A program made the position numbers and the translations under genes. This document shows, piece after piece, positions 7,362 to 17,725 of a DNA stretch of 64,000 nucleotides. The stretch is from Bradyrhizobium sp. Rc3b (lineage in GTDB: Bacteria; Pseudomonadota; Alphaproteobacteria; Rhizobiales; Xanthobacteraceae). The stretch's first letter is position 1. Every line of letters begins with the position of its first letter. The DNA lies in NCBI RefSeq assembly GCF_900114915.1, contig NZ_FOUS01000016.1, positions 113,028 through 177,027 of the forward strand. Direction: 5' to 3'. The notes under the pieces are model-generated. The model saw only the letters and a list, made by a program, of their open reading frames with translations. It had not been told where the DNA came from and searched no databases.

Positions 7362-9323
7362 ATGCGGACTCAAACGACCAGCTATGTCGCGCGGCTGTTC
7401 GCGGGCGATTTATCGGCCTTTGGCGGTCCCGCAACCGACGAAGCCGTGGCCGGCCATATCCGCGCCGAGCAGATGTCGATGGTGCTCGGCTATTCAGTCG
7501 GCATCATGCTCGCCAATGCCTGCAACGCCATCGTGCTCGCCATTGCGCTTTGGCAATCGCCGGACAGGATAGCCGCCCTCATCTGGGCCGCCGCCGTCGC
7601 CAGCGCAGCGATCGCATTCGGCCTGCAATCCCGCGCGGCCCGCCGCATCACCAAGCCGCAATTCGTCTCGCGCCGCGCCATGCACCGGCTGGTGCGCAAC
7701 GCCTTCGTCCTCGGCACCGCCTGGGGCATCGTCCCCGTCGCCTTCTTCGACAATGCTTCGACCGGCGGCCAGCTCGTCATCACCTGCCTGTGCTCGGGCA
7801 TGCTGGCCGGCGGCGCGCTCGCCTTCGCCACCATCCCGATCGCAGCGATCGCCTTCACCGCCCCGATCTTCGTCGGGATCGCGATCTGCCTCGGCAGGAA
7901 CGGCGATCTGGCCTTTCTGCTGATCGCCTTCCTCGTCGTGGTCTATGGCAGCGTGCTGATCCGCGGCGTGTTCGTCAATTCCTTCTCGTTCGCGCGGCGC
8001 GTGATGCGGCAGATCGAGGCGGAGCGCACGGTGCGGCTGGATCCTCTGACCCACCTGCCCAACCGCGTCGCCTTCAACGAGACGCTCGAGGCCGCGCTCA
8101 AGCGACTGGCATTGTCCGGCGAGGAGTTTGCGGTGCTGCTGCTCGATCTCGATCGCTTCAAGGAGGTCAACGACAAGTTCGGCCATCCCGCCGGCGACGA
8201 ATTCCTGGTCCAGGTCGCAAGCCGCCTGCGACGCTGCACGCGCGCCGCCGAGCATGTCGCGCGCATCGGCGGCGACGAGTTCGCGCTGGTGATGGCCAAT
8301 CTGGCGCGTCCCGAGGATGCCCTCGAAATCGCCGAACGCTTCGTCGCGGCCTTCACTGAACCGTTCCGCATCGAGGGCCGCCAGATCGGGGGCGCGACCA
8401 GCGTCGGCATCGTGCTGGCGCCGCGCGACGGCACTACACCGCTTGACGTCATGAAGAATGCCGATGCCGCACTCTACCGCGCCAAGAAGGTGGGACCTGG
8501 CACGATCCGCTTCTTTGACGCCAGCGACGACAGGGTGTCACGCGATCGCAAGGCGCTGCAATCCGACCTCGAGGGCGCGATCGCGCGAGACGAGCTGTTG
8601 CTCGTGTTCCAGCCGTTCCTCGATCTCGACCAAAGCCGGATCACCGGTTTCGAGGCGCTGCTGCGCTGGCAACATCCTGAGCGCGGACTGGTGCCGCCGA
8701 GCGAATTCATCCCGATTGCGGAAGAGACCGGGCTGATCCACGAGATCGGCGAATGGGTCGTCCGCCGCGCCTGCGCGACGGTTGCCGAGTGGCCGGACGA
8801 GATCAGGGTCGCCGTCAACTTCTCGGCCGCGCAGTTTCATAACGCCGGCATCCTCCAGATCATCGTGCAGGCGCTGGCGGACGCGAAGATCGCGCCGCAC
8901 CGGCTCGAGATCGAGATCACGGAATCGATGCTGCTGTCGAAATACGGCTCGGCCGAGCCGGTTCTGAACGCGCTGCTGCAGCTCGGCGTCACGGTCGCGC
9001 TGGACGATTTCGGGACGGGTTTCTCGTCCCTCACCTATTTGCGCAAGTTGCCGTTCAGCCGCATCAAGATCGACCAGTCCTTCATCCGCGACATGCTGGT
9101 GCAGCCGGACTGTGCCGCCATCGTCAAGTCGGTGATCTCGCTCGCGCGCGACCTGCGCATCGCCGTCGTCGCAGAAGGCGTCGAGACTGCCGACCAGCTC
9201 GACTATCTCAGGCAGATCAGTTGCGACGAGGTCCAGGGCTATCTGATCAGCCGGCCGGTGTCGGTGGATGGCGTGCTGGCGCTGCTGGACAGGAAGAAGC
9301 TTCGGGCGACGTTTGCGGCGTAG
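7362..9323 (+). CDS. Membrane GGDEF-EAL c-di-GMP protein
   Basis: A 653-residue bifunctional c-di-GMP enzyme. About six membrane helices occupy residues 40-205, similar to a MASE-type sensor. The GGDEF domain (from LDPLTHLPNRVAF, residue 227) has an intact GGDEF at 303-307. The allosteric I-site position reads RAAE instead of RxxD, so product inhibition may be weak. The EAL domain has EALLRW (431-436), the DDFGTG loop and KIDQSFI, all expected in an active phosphodiesterase, so either activity is possible. It is a single-gene unit, and upstream tandem TATCGAT sites may control it. It could influence the exopolysaccharide locus downstream, but the sequence shows no direct link. Confidence 0.95.
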   Translation: MRTQTTSYVARLFAGDLSAFGGPATDEAVAGHIRAEQMSMVLGYSVGIMLANACNAIVLAIALWQSPDRIAALIWAAAVASAAIAFGLQSRAARRITKPQFVSRRAMHRLVRNAFVLGTAWGIVPVAFFDNASTGGQLVITCLCSGMLAGGALAFATIPIAAIAFTAPIFVGIAICLGRNGDLAFLLIAFLVVVYGSVLIRGVFVNSFSFARRVMRQIEAERTVRLDPLTHLPNRVAFNETLEAALKRLALSGEEFAVLLLDLDRFKEVNDKFGHPAGDEFLVQVASRLRRCTRAAEHVARIGGDEFALVMANLARPEDALEIAERFVAAFTEPFRIEGRQIGGATSVGIVLAPRDGTTPLDVMKNADAALYRAKKVGPGTIRFFDASDDRVSRDRKALQSDLEGAIARDELLLVFQPFLDLDQSRITGFEALLRWQHPERGLVPPSEFIPIAEETGLIHEIGEWVVRRACATVAEWPDEIRVAVNFSAAQFHNAGILQIIVQALADAKIAPHRLEIEITESMLLSKYGSAEPVLNALLQLGVTVALDDFGTGFSSLTYLRKLPFSRIKIDQSFIRDMLVQPDCAAIVKSVISLARDLRIAVVAEGVETADQLDYLRQISCDEVQGYLISRPVSVDGVLALLDRKKLRATFAA

Positions 9324-9426
9324 TTTGCGGTAGATCCTGAGTGCAGGCAATGAGGGAGGTGAGCCCCCTCCCCCGCAAGCGGGAGAGGTTGGGGAGCCTG
9401 CCGCCCGACTTCCCTAAGCCATTCCC

Positions 9427-10407
9427 TCAGATCGCATCCGCCCGCAGCAACGTATCCACCGTGATCGTGCCCCGCGCGCGGGAGACGCAGGCGCAGATCT
9501 TCTGGTTGCTTTGCTTCTGATGGTCGCTGAAGAAGACGTCGCGATGGTCGATCTCGCCGTCGACCTCGACCACGTCGATGGCGCACAGGCCGCATTCGCC
9601 GCGCTTGCAGTCGTACATCACGTCGTGACCGCTGGCGTTGAGCACGTCCAGCATCGAGCGCTCGCGCGGGATTTCGAGCTCGACATCGGAGCCCTTCAGG
9701 CGCACGCGAAACGTCTCGGTCGGCAGCGTGCCGCTGGAGCCGAAGGTCTCGTAGCGGAGATCGGGCAGCGGATGGCCCGCGCCGATCCAGGCGTGGCGTG
9801 CGGCATCGAGCATGCGCATCGGGCCGCAGAACAGCGACAGCGTGCCTTGCGGCAATGACGCGAACACCGCATCGAGGTCGAGCCGTTTGCCTTCATCGCT
9901 GGCATGAACGACCAGGCGATCGCCGAGAATTCCGGCGAGATCGTCGAGATAGGCAGCCTCGCCGCGCGAGCGCACCGCATAATGCAGCGTGACGTCAGCC
10001 CCGCGCCGCGCCAGCGCCTGCGCGGCGCCGAGGATCGGCGTGATGCCGATGCCGCCGGCGATCAGGCAATAATTTTCACGGGACCAGTCCACCGCAAGCA
10101 GCGAAGCGGGCTGCGTGATGTCGAGCCGCGCGCCCGGCGCGAGCTGCCACATGTAGCGCGAGCCGCCGCGGGAATCATCGGCACGGCGCACCGCGATCTT
10201 GAAGCCGGTCGAGATGGCTTCGCCGACCAGCGAATAGGACCGCGTCTCCGGCAGGCCGTCGATGGTCACGCTGACATTGATGTGGCTGCCGACCGGATAG
10301 GCGGCGGCGTCGAACTGATCCGGCCGGATCAGGAATTCGCGGATGCCGGGGGCAAGATCGCGCGTCGAAACGAGCGTTGCCGGAATCCAGGTTTCGATGA
10401 AGCGCAT
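9427..10407 (-). CDS. vanB: Oxygenase reductase, FMN/2Fe-2S (VanB-like)
   Basis: Electron-transfer partner of a Rieske oxygenase: it takes electrons from NAD(P)H through flavin to a plant-type 2Fe-2S centre. The 326 residues contain the flavin site RSYSLVG (56-62), the nucleotide site GGIGITPIL (118-126) and a C-terminal ferredoxin domain with cysteines 267, 272, 275 (CKRGECGLC) and 305. I choose ATG 10407, after a GAGGG site; a longer in-frame reading would run through the regulator gene. It is the last gene of the vanA-gntR-vanB unit, 11 bp after the regulator. Phthalate-dioxygenase-type reductases have the same layout, so the vanillate assignment rests on the neighbouring oxygenase. Confidence 0.88.
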   Translation of the reverse strand: MRFIETWIPATLVSTRDLAPGIREFLIRPDQFDAAAYPVGSHINVSVTIDGLPETRSYSLVGEAISTGFKIAVRRADDSRGGSRYMWQLAPGARLDITQPASLLAVDWSRENYCLIAGGIGITPILGAAQALARRGADVTLHYAVRSRGEAAYLDDLAGILGDRLVVHASDEGKRLDLDAVFASLPQGTLSLFCGPMRMLDAARHAWIGAGHPLPDLRYETFGSSGTLPTETFRVRLKGSDVELEIPRERSMLDVLNASGHDVMYDCKRGECGLCAIDVVEVDGEIDHRDVFFSDHQKQSNQKICACVSRARGTITVDTLLRADAI

Positions 10408-10418
10408 GATGATTGCCC

Positions 10419-11171
10419 TCAATCGGTTGTGGTCTTGATCAGTGCGAGCGCCGGCAAGAGGTCGAGATGGGTGCGGTTGCGCAGCGCGAGGCGCAGATTG
10501 CGCACCGCCAGCCGCGCATGCTCGCGCATGACGGCTTCGGCACGCGCGCCTTCGCGGTTCTCGATGGCGTCGATCACGACACGGTGGTGCTCCTGCCCGA
10601 TGATCAGGATCTGCTGCGCCTCGGGCAGCGCCGATTGCGCCATCACGAAGCCGCTTGGGGATGCGAACGGCAGCGCCGAGGCGCGGTCGATCTGGCGGAT
10701 CAAGGGTGGGCTGCGCGACAATTCCGTGAGCAGGGCGTGAAAGCGCGCGTTCAGCGTGACATAGGACGAGAACGCTTCGATCGAGATCGGCACCTGCCGC
10801 AGCAGTTCGTCGATCGCGGCAAGGCACTCCTTGAGCGGCTCCAGCTCGCGCGCGGAGACGCCGCGCTCGGCGGCGAAGCGCGCAGCGAGCCCTTCCAGCG
10901 TGCCGCGCAGCTCGATGGAATCGGAGATGTCGCGCTCCGAAAACGCCTTCACCATGAAGCCGCCGGACGGGATCGCCTCCAGCAGGCCTTCCTCCTCCAG
11001 TCGCACCAGCGCCATGCGCACGGGGGTGCGCGAGGCCCCGGTGGTCTCTACCGCCTGGAGCTCGGAGATGCGCTCGCCCGGACGTAGGGAGCCGGACAGG
11101 ATCTGGTCGCGCAGCGCAAGCTGCGCCTTGACGGTCTGCGAGACGGAGCGGTCGACCTCACGTTCGGCCAT
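10419..11171 (-). CDS. GntR-family regulator with FCD domain (VanR-like)
   Basis: A 250-residue regulator. It has an N-terminal winged helix (LRDQILSGSLRPGERISELQAVETTGASRTPVRMALVRLEEEGLLE in outline, residues about 20-68) and a C-terminal all-helical FCD ligand domain with the metal-site histidines in NARFHALL, EHHRVV and REHARLAV. It lies between the oxygenase gene (3 bp upstream) and the reductase gene (11 bp downstream), so it is probably co-transcribed with them and autoregulated. Two TGTATACA palindromes upstream of the oxygenase are likely sites. The usual ligand of such regulators is the aromatic substrate; vanillate is inferred, not shown. Confidence 0.92.
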   Translation of the reverse strand: MAEREVDRSVSQTVKAQLALRDQILSGSLRPGERISELQAVETTGASRTPVRMALVRLEEEGLLEAIPSGGFMVKAFSERDISDSIELRGTLEGLAARFAAERGVSARELEPLKECLAAIDELLRQVPISIEAFSSYVTLNARFHALLTELSRSPPLIRQIDRASALPFASPSGFVMAQSALPEAQQILIIGQEHHRVVIDAIENREGARAEAVMREHARLAVRNLRLALRNRTHLDLLPALALIKTTTD

Positions 11172-11174
11172 GAT

Positions 11175-12224
11175 CTACTCCGCCGCCTGAAGGTGCTGCG
11201 GCCCGTTTTCCTTGGCCACCATCCTGTCGATCAGCTTGCGCGTCCACATCGCGCCGGCGTCGATGTTGAGGTTATAGAAGATGCGATCGGGGTTCTCGTC
11301 CATGGCGCGCTGCTGCGCCTCGAGGATCAGCTCGTCCTCGTGGAAGATGCCGGAAACGCCCTCGCGGATCTCGGAGGTGATGCGCTGCTCACCGAGCTGA
11401 TAGTTGCGCACGAAGGCCCAGAAATAATGGCAGGTCTTCTCGGTCTCCGGCGTGATGGTGTTGAGCACGAAGCCGTTGACGCCCTGCGAGCGGTCGCCTT
11501 CCGGCGCGCCGGTGCCTGTGGGCGCCACGCCGACGTCGATCGCGATGGTGCAGGGAGCCTCGAAACGGATGATCTGCCAGCGATCGACGGGACCGGACTT
11601 GCCGAGTTGTTTCGCCCAGAACGGCGGCGGCTCGATGTTCCGCATCCAGCGCGTCACCGTGACCGTCTTCTCACCATGGGTGACGTCGAACGGCGCCTCC
11701 GCCACCGCCTCGTTGCCGATGGAGGAGCCGTGCACGAAGGTCTCGTGGGTGAGATCCATGAGATTGTCGAGCACGAGGCGATAGTCGCATTTGACGTGGA
11801 TGGTCTTGCCGTCGCCGGCCCAGGCCGGATCGTGATTCCAGTGCATGTCGGGGACGAGCGCGGGATCGGCCAGCGCGGGATCGCCCATCCAGAGCCAGAT
11901 GTAGCGGTGGCGCTCGACCACGGGATAGGCGCGGACGCAGGCCGACGGATTGATGGTCTCCTGCGAGGGCATGAAGGTGCAGCGTCCCTGTGCATTGTAT
12001 TTCAGGCCGTGGTAGCCGCAGACGACGGTGTCGCCTTCGAGCCGGCCCTTGGACAGCGGCACCAGGCGGTGCCAGCAGGCATCCTCCAGCGCGGCGACCG
12101 AACCGTCGGCCTTGCGATACATCACGACATGCTTGCCGCAGATCGTCCGCGGCATCAGCGCAGCTTTCACGTCCGCGTCCCAGGCCGCGGCGTACCAGGC
12201 GTTCATCGGGAAGGGCTTTGTCAT
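11175..12224 (-). CDS. vanA: Rieske non-haem iron oxygenase (VanA-like)
   Basis: Oxygenase subunit, probably vanillate O-demethylase, which converts vanillate to protocatechuate and formaldehyde. At 349 residues its length fits VanA. The Rieske centre is Cys50-x-His52 with Cys69 and His72 (CWHRLVPLSKG, CGYHGLKYN). The mononuclear iron site is in LDNLMDLTHETFVH. It begins MTKPFPMNAWYAAAWD, as in VanA proteins. It is first in a minus-strand unit with a GntR regulator and a matching reductase. Related enzymes act on dicamba or other methoxy-aromatics, so the exact substrate is open. Confidence 0.88.
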   Translation of the reverse strand: MTKPFPMNAWYAAAWDADVKAALMPRTICGKHVVMYRKADGSVAALEDACWHRLVPLSKGRLEGDTVVCGYHGLKYNAQGRCTFMPSQETINPSACVRAYPVVERHRYIWLWMGDPALADPALVPDMHWNHDPAWAGDGKTIHVKCDYRLVLDNLMDLTHETFVHGSSIGNEAVAEAPFDVTHGEKTVTVTRWMRNIEPPPFWAKQLGKSGPVDRWQIIRFEAPCTIAIDVGVAPTGTGAPEGDRSQGVNGFVLNTITPETEKTCHYFWAFVRNYQLGEQRITSEIREGVSGIFHEDELILEAQQRAMDENPDRIFYNLNIDAGAMWTRKLIDRMVAKENGPQHLQAAE

Positions 12225-12255
12225 TGTCTCACTCCCACGGCTTGTGAATACGTTA

Positions 12256-12337
12256 TGTATACAATAGCGGAGGCAAAGAAAGGTTCAAGTGGCAATTTAG
12301 CTGTACTATAATACCTTTATGTATTTTGATGTATACA
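12256..12337 (-). promoter_or_regulatory. Paired TGTATACA operators of the van operon
   Basis: TGTATACA occurs at 12256-12263 and again at 12330-12337. Centre-to-centre spacing is 74 bp, about seven helical turns, so two bound dimers would face the same side and could loop DNA. The first site is 32-39 bp upstream of the vanA start. FCD-type GntR regulators commonly bind palindromes of the TNGTNNNACNA kind; that the co-encoded regulator binds here is inferred. Confidence 0.7.
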
Positions 12338-12351
12338 CACCAAGGTGGCGG

Positions 12352-12456
12352 GTCATTCCCCGCGAAAGCGGGGAATCCAGTACTCCGCAGCGGGCATGAG
12401 ACTCACACAACTGGAGCCGCGGCGTACTGGATCACCCGCTTTCGCGGGTGATGACA
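12352..12456. repeat. Dispersed palindromic intergenic element, copy 2
   Basis: A 105-bp element built like that at 7054-7158. It opens with GTCATTCCCCGCG and a stem CCCCGCGAAAGCGGGG, has a variable core, then GGCGTACTGGAT and a second stem CACCCGCTTTCGCGGGTG, closing with ATGAC. The stem sequences differ from copy 1 while the boxes and length agree, so structure rather than sequence is conserved. Confidence 0.8.
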
Positions 12457-12539
12457 GCGGTGGATGCGGCAAGCGGTCCGCTTCTGAGCGGCAGAGGTAT
12501 CCCTGCGGGCAGCAGCGAGAGCCGTAAGCGTTCGGACCC

Positions 12540-14186
<1,647 letters not shown>

Positions 14187-14284
14187 TGAACTATCCTCGT
14201 CGTTGTCAAATTGAGGCCCTGCCGCACCATAGCATTGGGCTTGCACACGCCAACTCAAAAGCCATCGGCCGACGCCGGCAACAA

Positions 14285-14518
14285 ATGGCCGCATTTGGGT
14301 CCATGAATGGGGACATGACCATTCTCGCAACGGCCCTGCTGCTCGCCAGTTCCTTGGTGCTATCGTCTCCCGGATACGTCGAGCAAACCGGCGTCGAACG
14401 CAACCCGATGCTGCGCAACGCAGCCGTGGATCATGACCTCGCCAAGGTGAGGCGCCGGTTCGAGCGGGAGCTCCGTAGCGACACCACGGACACCTCTGGC
14501 GCATCCACCGGGCGCTAG
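14285..14518 (+). CDS. Small secreted or membrane-anchored protein, hypothetical
   Basis: Up to 77 residues. Likely starts are the ATG at 14285 or the in-frame ATG at 14315, which would give MTILATALLLASSLVLSS, a plausible signal peptide or anchor. The mature part is short, charged and helical (HDLAKVRRRFERELRS). It is divergent from pgm. I recognise no family. A minus-strand reading overlaps it, but that one lacks a hydrophobic leader and looks like a shadow. Its existence is uncertain. Confidence 0.45.
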   Translation: MAAFGSMNGDMTILATALLLASSLVLSSPGYVEQTGVERNPMLRNAAVDHDLAKVRRRFERELRSDTTDTSGASTGR

Positions 14519-14564
14519 CGCCGCGCGTCGTGCACGTAGGCACCGCAATGCAAATTGCGGGATC

Positions 14565-15749
14565 GTGCTATGGTCGAGGCCTTCCGGCTGTTCGAATCGC
14601 CTCATGGCTGTCCTGCGCAAGCTGCTCCCTCTGCTGATCGCCTGGCTGATCCCGGCGGACGGGCCGTCGTCTGCGGTGGCCGCGGAGTTCTACACCGAGG
14701 ATCTCCGCATCCCCATGGCGGAGGCCGGGCCGCAGGGGCTCGAGGCCTTCCTGGTCCGCCCGGCCGGGACGAAGCGCTATCCGCTGGCGCTGCTCAGCCA
14801 CGGCTCGCCGCGCAGCTTCGACGACCGCGCGACGATGTCCGCGCACAAATATTACGGCATTGCGCTGGAATATGCCCGGCGCGGCTTTGCCGCGCTGATC
14901 GTGATGCGGCGCGGCTACGGCAGCTCGCCCGGCGGACGCGTCGACAGCGTCGGCGGCTGCGCGAAAGCCGCTTATCTGCCCGCAGTCGCGGTCGCGGTTG
15001 CCGACTTACGGGCCGCGATCGATGCGATGGCGCGCCGCCCTGACGTCACAACGACGGGCATGATCGCGGCCGGCCATTCCGCCGGCGGGCTCGCCACGAT
15101 CGCGCTCTCTGCGCAGGCGCCGTCCGGTCTCGTCGCCGCGATCAACTTCGCCGGCGGCCGCGGCTCGCGCGACGACGACGACGTCTGCAATCCCGATGGG
15201 CTGGTGCAGGCCTTCGCCACCTTCGGCAAGACCTCGCGCGTACCGACGCTGTGGGTCTATGCGACCAACGATTCCTATTTCGGCCCCGACCTCGCGCGCC
15301 GCCTCCATGACGGATTTCGCACCAGTGGCGGCAATGCAAAATTCATTGCGGCGCCGCCGTTCGGTGACGACGGCCACTACATCTATGCGGTGGCGAGCCG
15401 TGCGCAATGGACGCCCTATGTCGACGCTTTCCTGCGCGAGCGCGGCCTCGTCAGCCGCGACATCCTGAGCCCGCCCGATCCGCTGCCGCCGCCGCGCCAG
15501 CTCAATGAGGCCGCGCGGGCCGAGTTCGCGCGCTATCTCGCCAGCATGCTGCCGCACAAGGCGTTCGCGGTGTCGCCGAATGGCGGCTACGGCTGGCGCT
15601 CGGGGCACATCACGGCCGACGACGCCCGGCGCGAGTCACTGGCGGCCTGCATGAAATGGTCGCCGACCTGCACGCTCTATGCGATCGACGACCGGCTGGC
15701 TGAACCTGCGCAAGCGACGTCCACCGATCAGAGCGCCCGCGCGCGCTAG
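14565..15749 (+). CDS. Secreted alpha/beta-hydrolase (dienelactone hydrolase-like)
   Basis: Exported serine hydrolase of unknown substrate. The likely start is the ATG at 14604, giving the signal peptide MAVLRKLLPLLIAWL... ending near VAA-EFY; the reading frame is open from 14565. The fold is shown by ALLSHGSPRS (oxyanion strand), the nucleophile elbow AAGHSAGG, an acid in VYATNDSYFGPD and the histidine in GDDGHYIYA. The C-terminal 90 residues (FARYLASMLPHKAFAVSPNGG..., ACMKWSPTCTLYAIDD) form an extra domain seen in some periplasmic hydrolases. It is 50 bp before a lytic transglycosylase gene on the same strand, so the two may be co-transcribed. Confidence 0.85.
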   Translation: MLWSRPSGCSNRLMAVLRKLLPLLIAWLIPADGPSSAVAAEFYTEDLRIPMAEAGPQGLEAFLVRPAGTKRYPLALLSHGSPRSFDDRATMSAHKYYGIALEYARRGFAALIVMRRGYGSSPGGRVDSVGGCAKAAYLPAVAVAVADLRAAIDAMARRPDVTTTGMIAAGHSAGGLATIALSAQAPSGLVAAINFAGGRGSRDDDDVCNPDGLVQAFATFGKTSRVPTLWVYATNDSYFGPDLARRLHDGFRTSGGNAKFIAAPPFGDDGHYIYAVASRAQWTPYVDAFLRERGLVSRDILSPPDPLPPPRQLNEAARAEFARYLASMLPHKAFAVSPNGGYGWRSGHITADDARRESLAACMKWSPTCTLYAIDDRLAEPAQATSTDQSARAR

Positions 15750-15799
15750 TTGCCGCAGCGGAGGCCGGTTTATTAACTCCGGAGCTCTATGACGGACCG

Positions 15800-16606
15800 A
15801 TGCTGTGGGATCGGGCAGGCTTCAATCTCGGCGCGACGTGGAGACACCTGGCGGTCGTCCTGCTGTTGTCGGCCCCGATCTGCGCGCACGCCGGAGACGC
15901 CGAGATGGACGGGCCGCACGCGACGTCGGCGATCTCCACCGGCAGGACGGAGCTCGGCGCCGGCGAAACGCCGTCATCCCGGGCCATGATCCGGAAGATC
16001 ATCGAGCGAGAAACCGCAAACACCAATTTACCGGCCGATGTCGCCGAAGCGGTCGTGTTCGTCGAAAGCGGCTACAATTCGGCCGTCATCGGCAGCGTCG
16101 GCGAGATCGGCCTGATGCAGGTGCGGCCCGAGACGGCGGCGATGCTGGGCTTCCGGGGCAGCGATGCGGAACTCACCGAACCCGACATCAACATCCATTA
16201 CGGGGTGCTTTATCTCAGCCGGGCCTGGCGCCTCGCCGGCGGGGATCTCTGCCGGGCCCTCATGAAGTATCGGGCAGGCCATGGCGAAGAAGATATGACC
16301 GCGCGGTCGCAGGTCTATTGCAATCGGGCCCGCAACCGTCTTGCCGCCATGAATTCGAAGGCTCTTGAGACCGAGGTTGCGGCCGCTCCGAATCCGGCGC
16401 CCCGGCCCACTCCCGCAGCACCTACGGCAGCTCCGGCAAATCCGGCGAGCCGCCCGAAGATGGCTGCGCAACCCAAAGCCGTCTATGCCCGCTATCGTCA
16501 AGGCACCGCGGCCGCCAGCCGCGCCTATTGGGCCGCGCACGAGGCCAGGGTCAGCCAGATCAAGGCTCGCATCGCAGCGCGATGGAAGCGCGTCGCATCG
16601 CGCTGA
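15800..16606 (+). CDS. Lytic transglycosylase, SLT domain
   Basis: Periplasmic enzyme cleaving peptidoglycan between MurNAc and GlcNAc. The 268 residues have an N-terminal hydrophobic leader (HLAVVLLLSAPICAHAG), an SLT domain with catalytic Glu89 in VVFVESGYNSAVIG, the GEIGLMQVRP motif, NIHYGVLYLSRAW and the closing ALMKYRAGHG. A proline/alanine-rich linker (residues about 195-230) leads to a basic C-terminal tail that could bind the cell wall or DNA-like polyanions. It sits next to a secreted hydrolase gene and converges with the response regulator. Confidence 0.9.
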   Translation: MLWDRAGFNLGATWRHLAVVLLLSAPICAHAGDAEMDGPHATSAISTGRTELGAGETPSSRAMIRKIIERETANTNLPADVAEAVVFVESGYNSAVIGSVGEIGLMQVRPETAAMLGFRGSDAELTEPDINIHYGVLYLSRAWRLAGGDLCRALMKYRAGHGEEDMTARSQVYCNRARNRLAAMNSKALETEVAAAPNPAPRPTPAAPTAAPANPASRPKMAAQPKAVYARYRQGTAAASRAYWAAHEARVSQIKARIAARWKRVASR

Positions 16607-16617
16607 CGACAAGTGCC

Positions 16618-17433
16618 CTAGAGCCGCTCGCTGAGCGCGAGCTTGTAGCCGACGCCGGTGACGGTCGCGATCACGGGCGTGCCGCTGCCGACGAGCTTGC
16701 GGCGCAGCCGCGCCACCAGCGCATCGACCGTGCGGATGTCGACCTCGGCCTGGCGGTTGCTGACGACCTCGATCAGATAGTCGCGGCTGAGCGGCCGTCC
16801 GTCGGCACCGACCAGCGCCGCGAGCAGGTCGAATTCGGCGCGCGTCAGCGCCACCGGCTTGCCGTCGCTGCCGAGCAATTCACGCCGGGTGAGGTCGATG
16901 ATCCAGTCGCCGAAGGCGATCGAATTGTGGTTGCGCGCCGCCTTGCGGTCGAGCGAGCGCCGCCGCAGCACGCTGCGTGCGCGCGCCAGCAGGTCGCGCA
17001 GATTGATCGGCTTGGTGACGTAGTGGTCGCCGGCGATCTCGAGGCCGAGGATGCGATCGACGTCGGTGTCGCGGCGCGTCACGAAGATGATGCCCGCGTT
17101 GCTGGTCGCCTGGATCTCCTTGGCGAGCTCGAAGCCGTCACCATCGGGCAGTTGCACATCGAGGAAAATGAGATCGGTTCGGGCGCGCAACGCCTGGCGG
17201 CACTCCGCGCAGGAGCTGGCGCCGACCACGTCGAAATTGTTCTCGCTGAAATAGCCGACCAGCATGGTCCGCGTCACCGAATCGTCCTCGACGACGATCA
17301 GCCGCTCGCGGCCGGCGGGACGCAATTCCTTAAGTGCGGGATCAACCACTGTCTTGGATGTCCTGTGTGCCTGGGACCCGACCTGGAAATTCAAGTCACC
17401 GCGCAATGCGCTGTCATGTGAACGGACATTCAC
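16618..17433 (-). CDS. OmpR-family response regulator
   Basis: Two-component regulator. The receiver domain (about residues 44-160) has the acidic pair in VVEDD, phospho-acceptor Asp92 in IFLDVQLPDGDGF and the lysine in YVTKPINL. The C-terminal winged helix (about 170-268) has LTRAEFDLLAALV and VDALVARLRRKLV and ends in VTGVGYKL. The first 43 residues precede the receiver and may be partly untranslated: the GTG at 17433 is the longest start, and a GTG at 17349 would remove 28 residues. No histidine kinase gene is adjacent, so it is an orphan here. TorR/OmpR-type; targets are unknown. Confidence 0.92.
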   Translation of the reverse strand: MNVRSHDSALRGDLNFQVGSQAHRTSKTVVDPALKELRPAGRERLIVVEDDSVTRTMLVGYFSENNFDVVGASSCAECRQALRARTDLIFLDVQLPDGDGFELAKEIQATSNAGIIFVTRRDTDVDRILGLEIAGDHYVTKPINLRDLLARARSVLRRRSLDRKAARNHNSIAFGDWIIDLTRRELLGSDGKPVALTRAEFDLLAALVGADGRPLSRDYLIEVVSNRQAEVDIRTVDALVARLRRKLVGSGTPVIATVTGVGYKLALSERL

Positions 17434-17725
17434 GACTTGTTCGAGCCCCCGAAATTGCTTGCTGGAATATTAGGCGCGTTGCGACGCGCAAACAATATTG
17501 CTCATGGTCTCCAGGGATTAAGTATGAATTGGCCCACAATTCTCATTCCGCGCATCGTACCGCAGGATGGCCCCTGGGAGGCCTTACGCCGGCCCCGGGG
17601 CCGGCGACCCCACACATTCAGCTTTGGACTCAACCGGCGGTTAACGTAAAGACAGCCTTCGGCTTCGGAAAGCCCACCTGCGCCTCTATTGTCCCGCCTG
17701 CACAATACGAAACCACGGAGCAGGC
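17434..17725. other. Divergent promoter region with 20-bp perfect palindrome
   Basis: This 292-bp gap lies between the response regulator and a divergent acyltransferase gene. Bases 17587-17606 form a perfect 20-bp GC-only palindrome centred on GGCCCCGGGGCC. It could be a hairpin or a protein site. No gene is recognised. Confidence 0.5.

Larger units (their letters stand above)
12225..12539. other. Intergenic region: van promoter plus dispersed repeat
   Basis: This 315-bp gap contains two TGTATACA palindromes (12256-12263 and 12330-12337) and, beyond them, the second dispersed palindromic element. The stretch 12240-12340 is AT-rich compared with its surroundings, as expected for a promoter reading toward vanA. 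No gene is seen. Confidence 0.7.

Noticed and set aside
9361..9400. CCCCCGCAAGCGGGAG hairpin between GGDEF-EAL and vanB genes as a terminator
   Set aside because: The stem has an unpaired C and no T run; it looks like a common GC-rich intergenic repeat, but one copy is not enough to define it.
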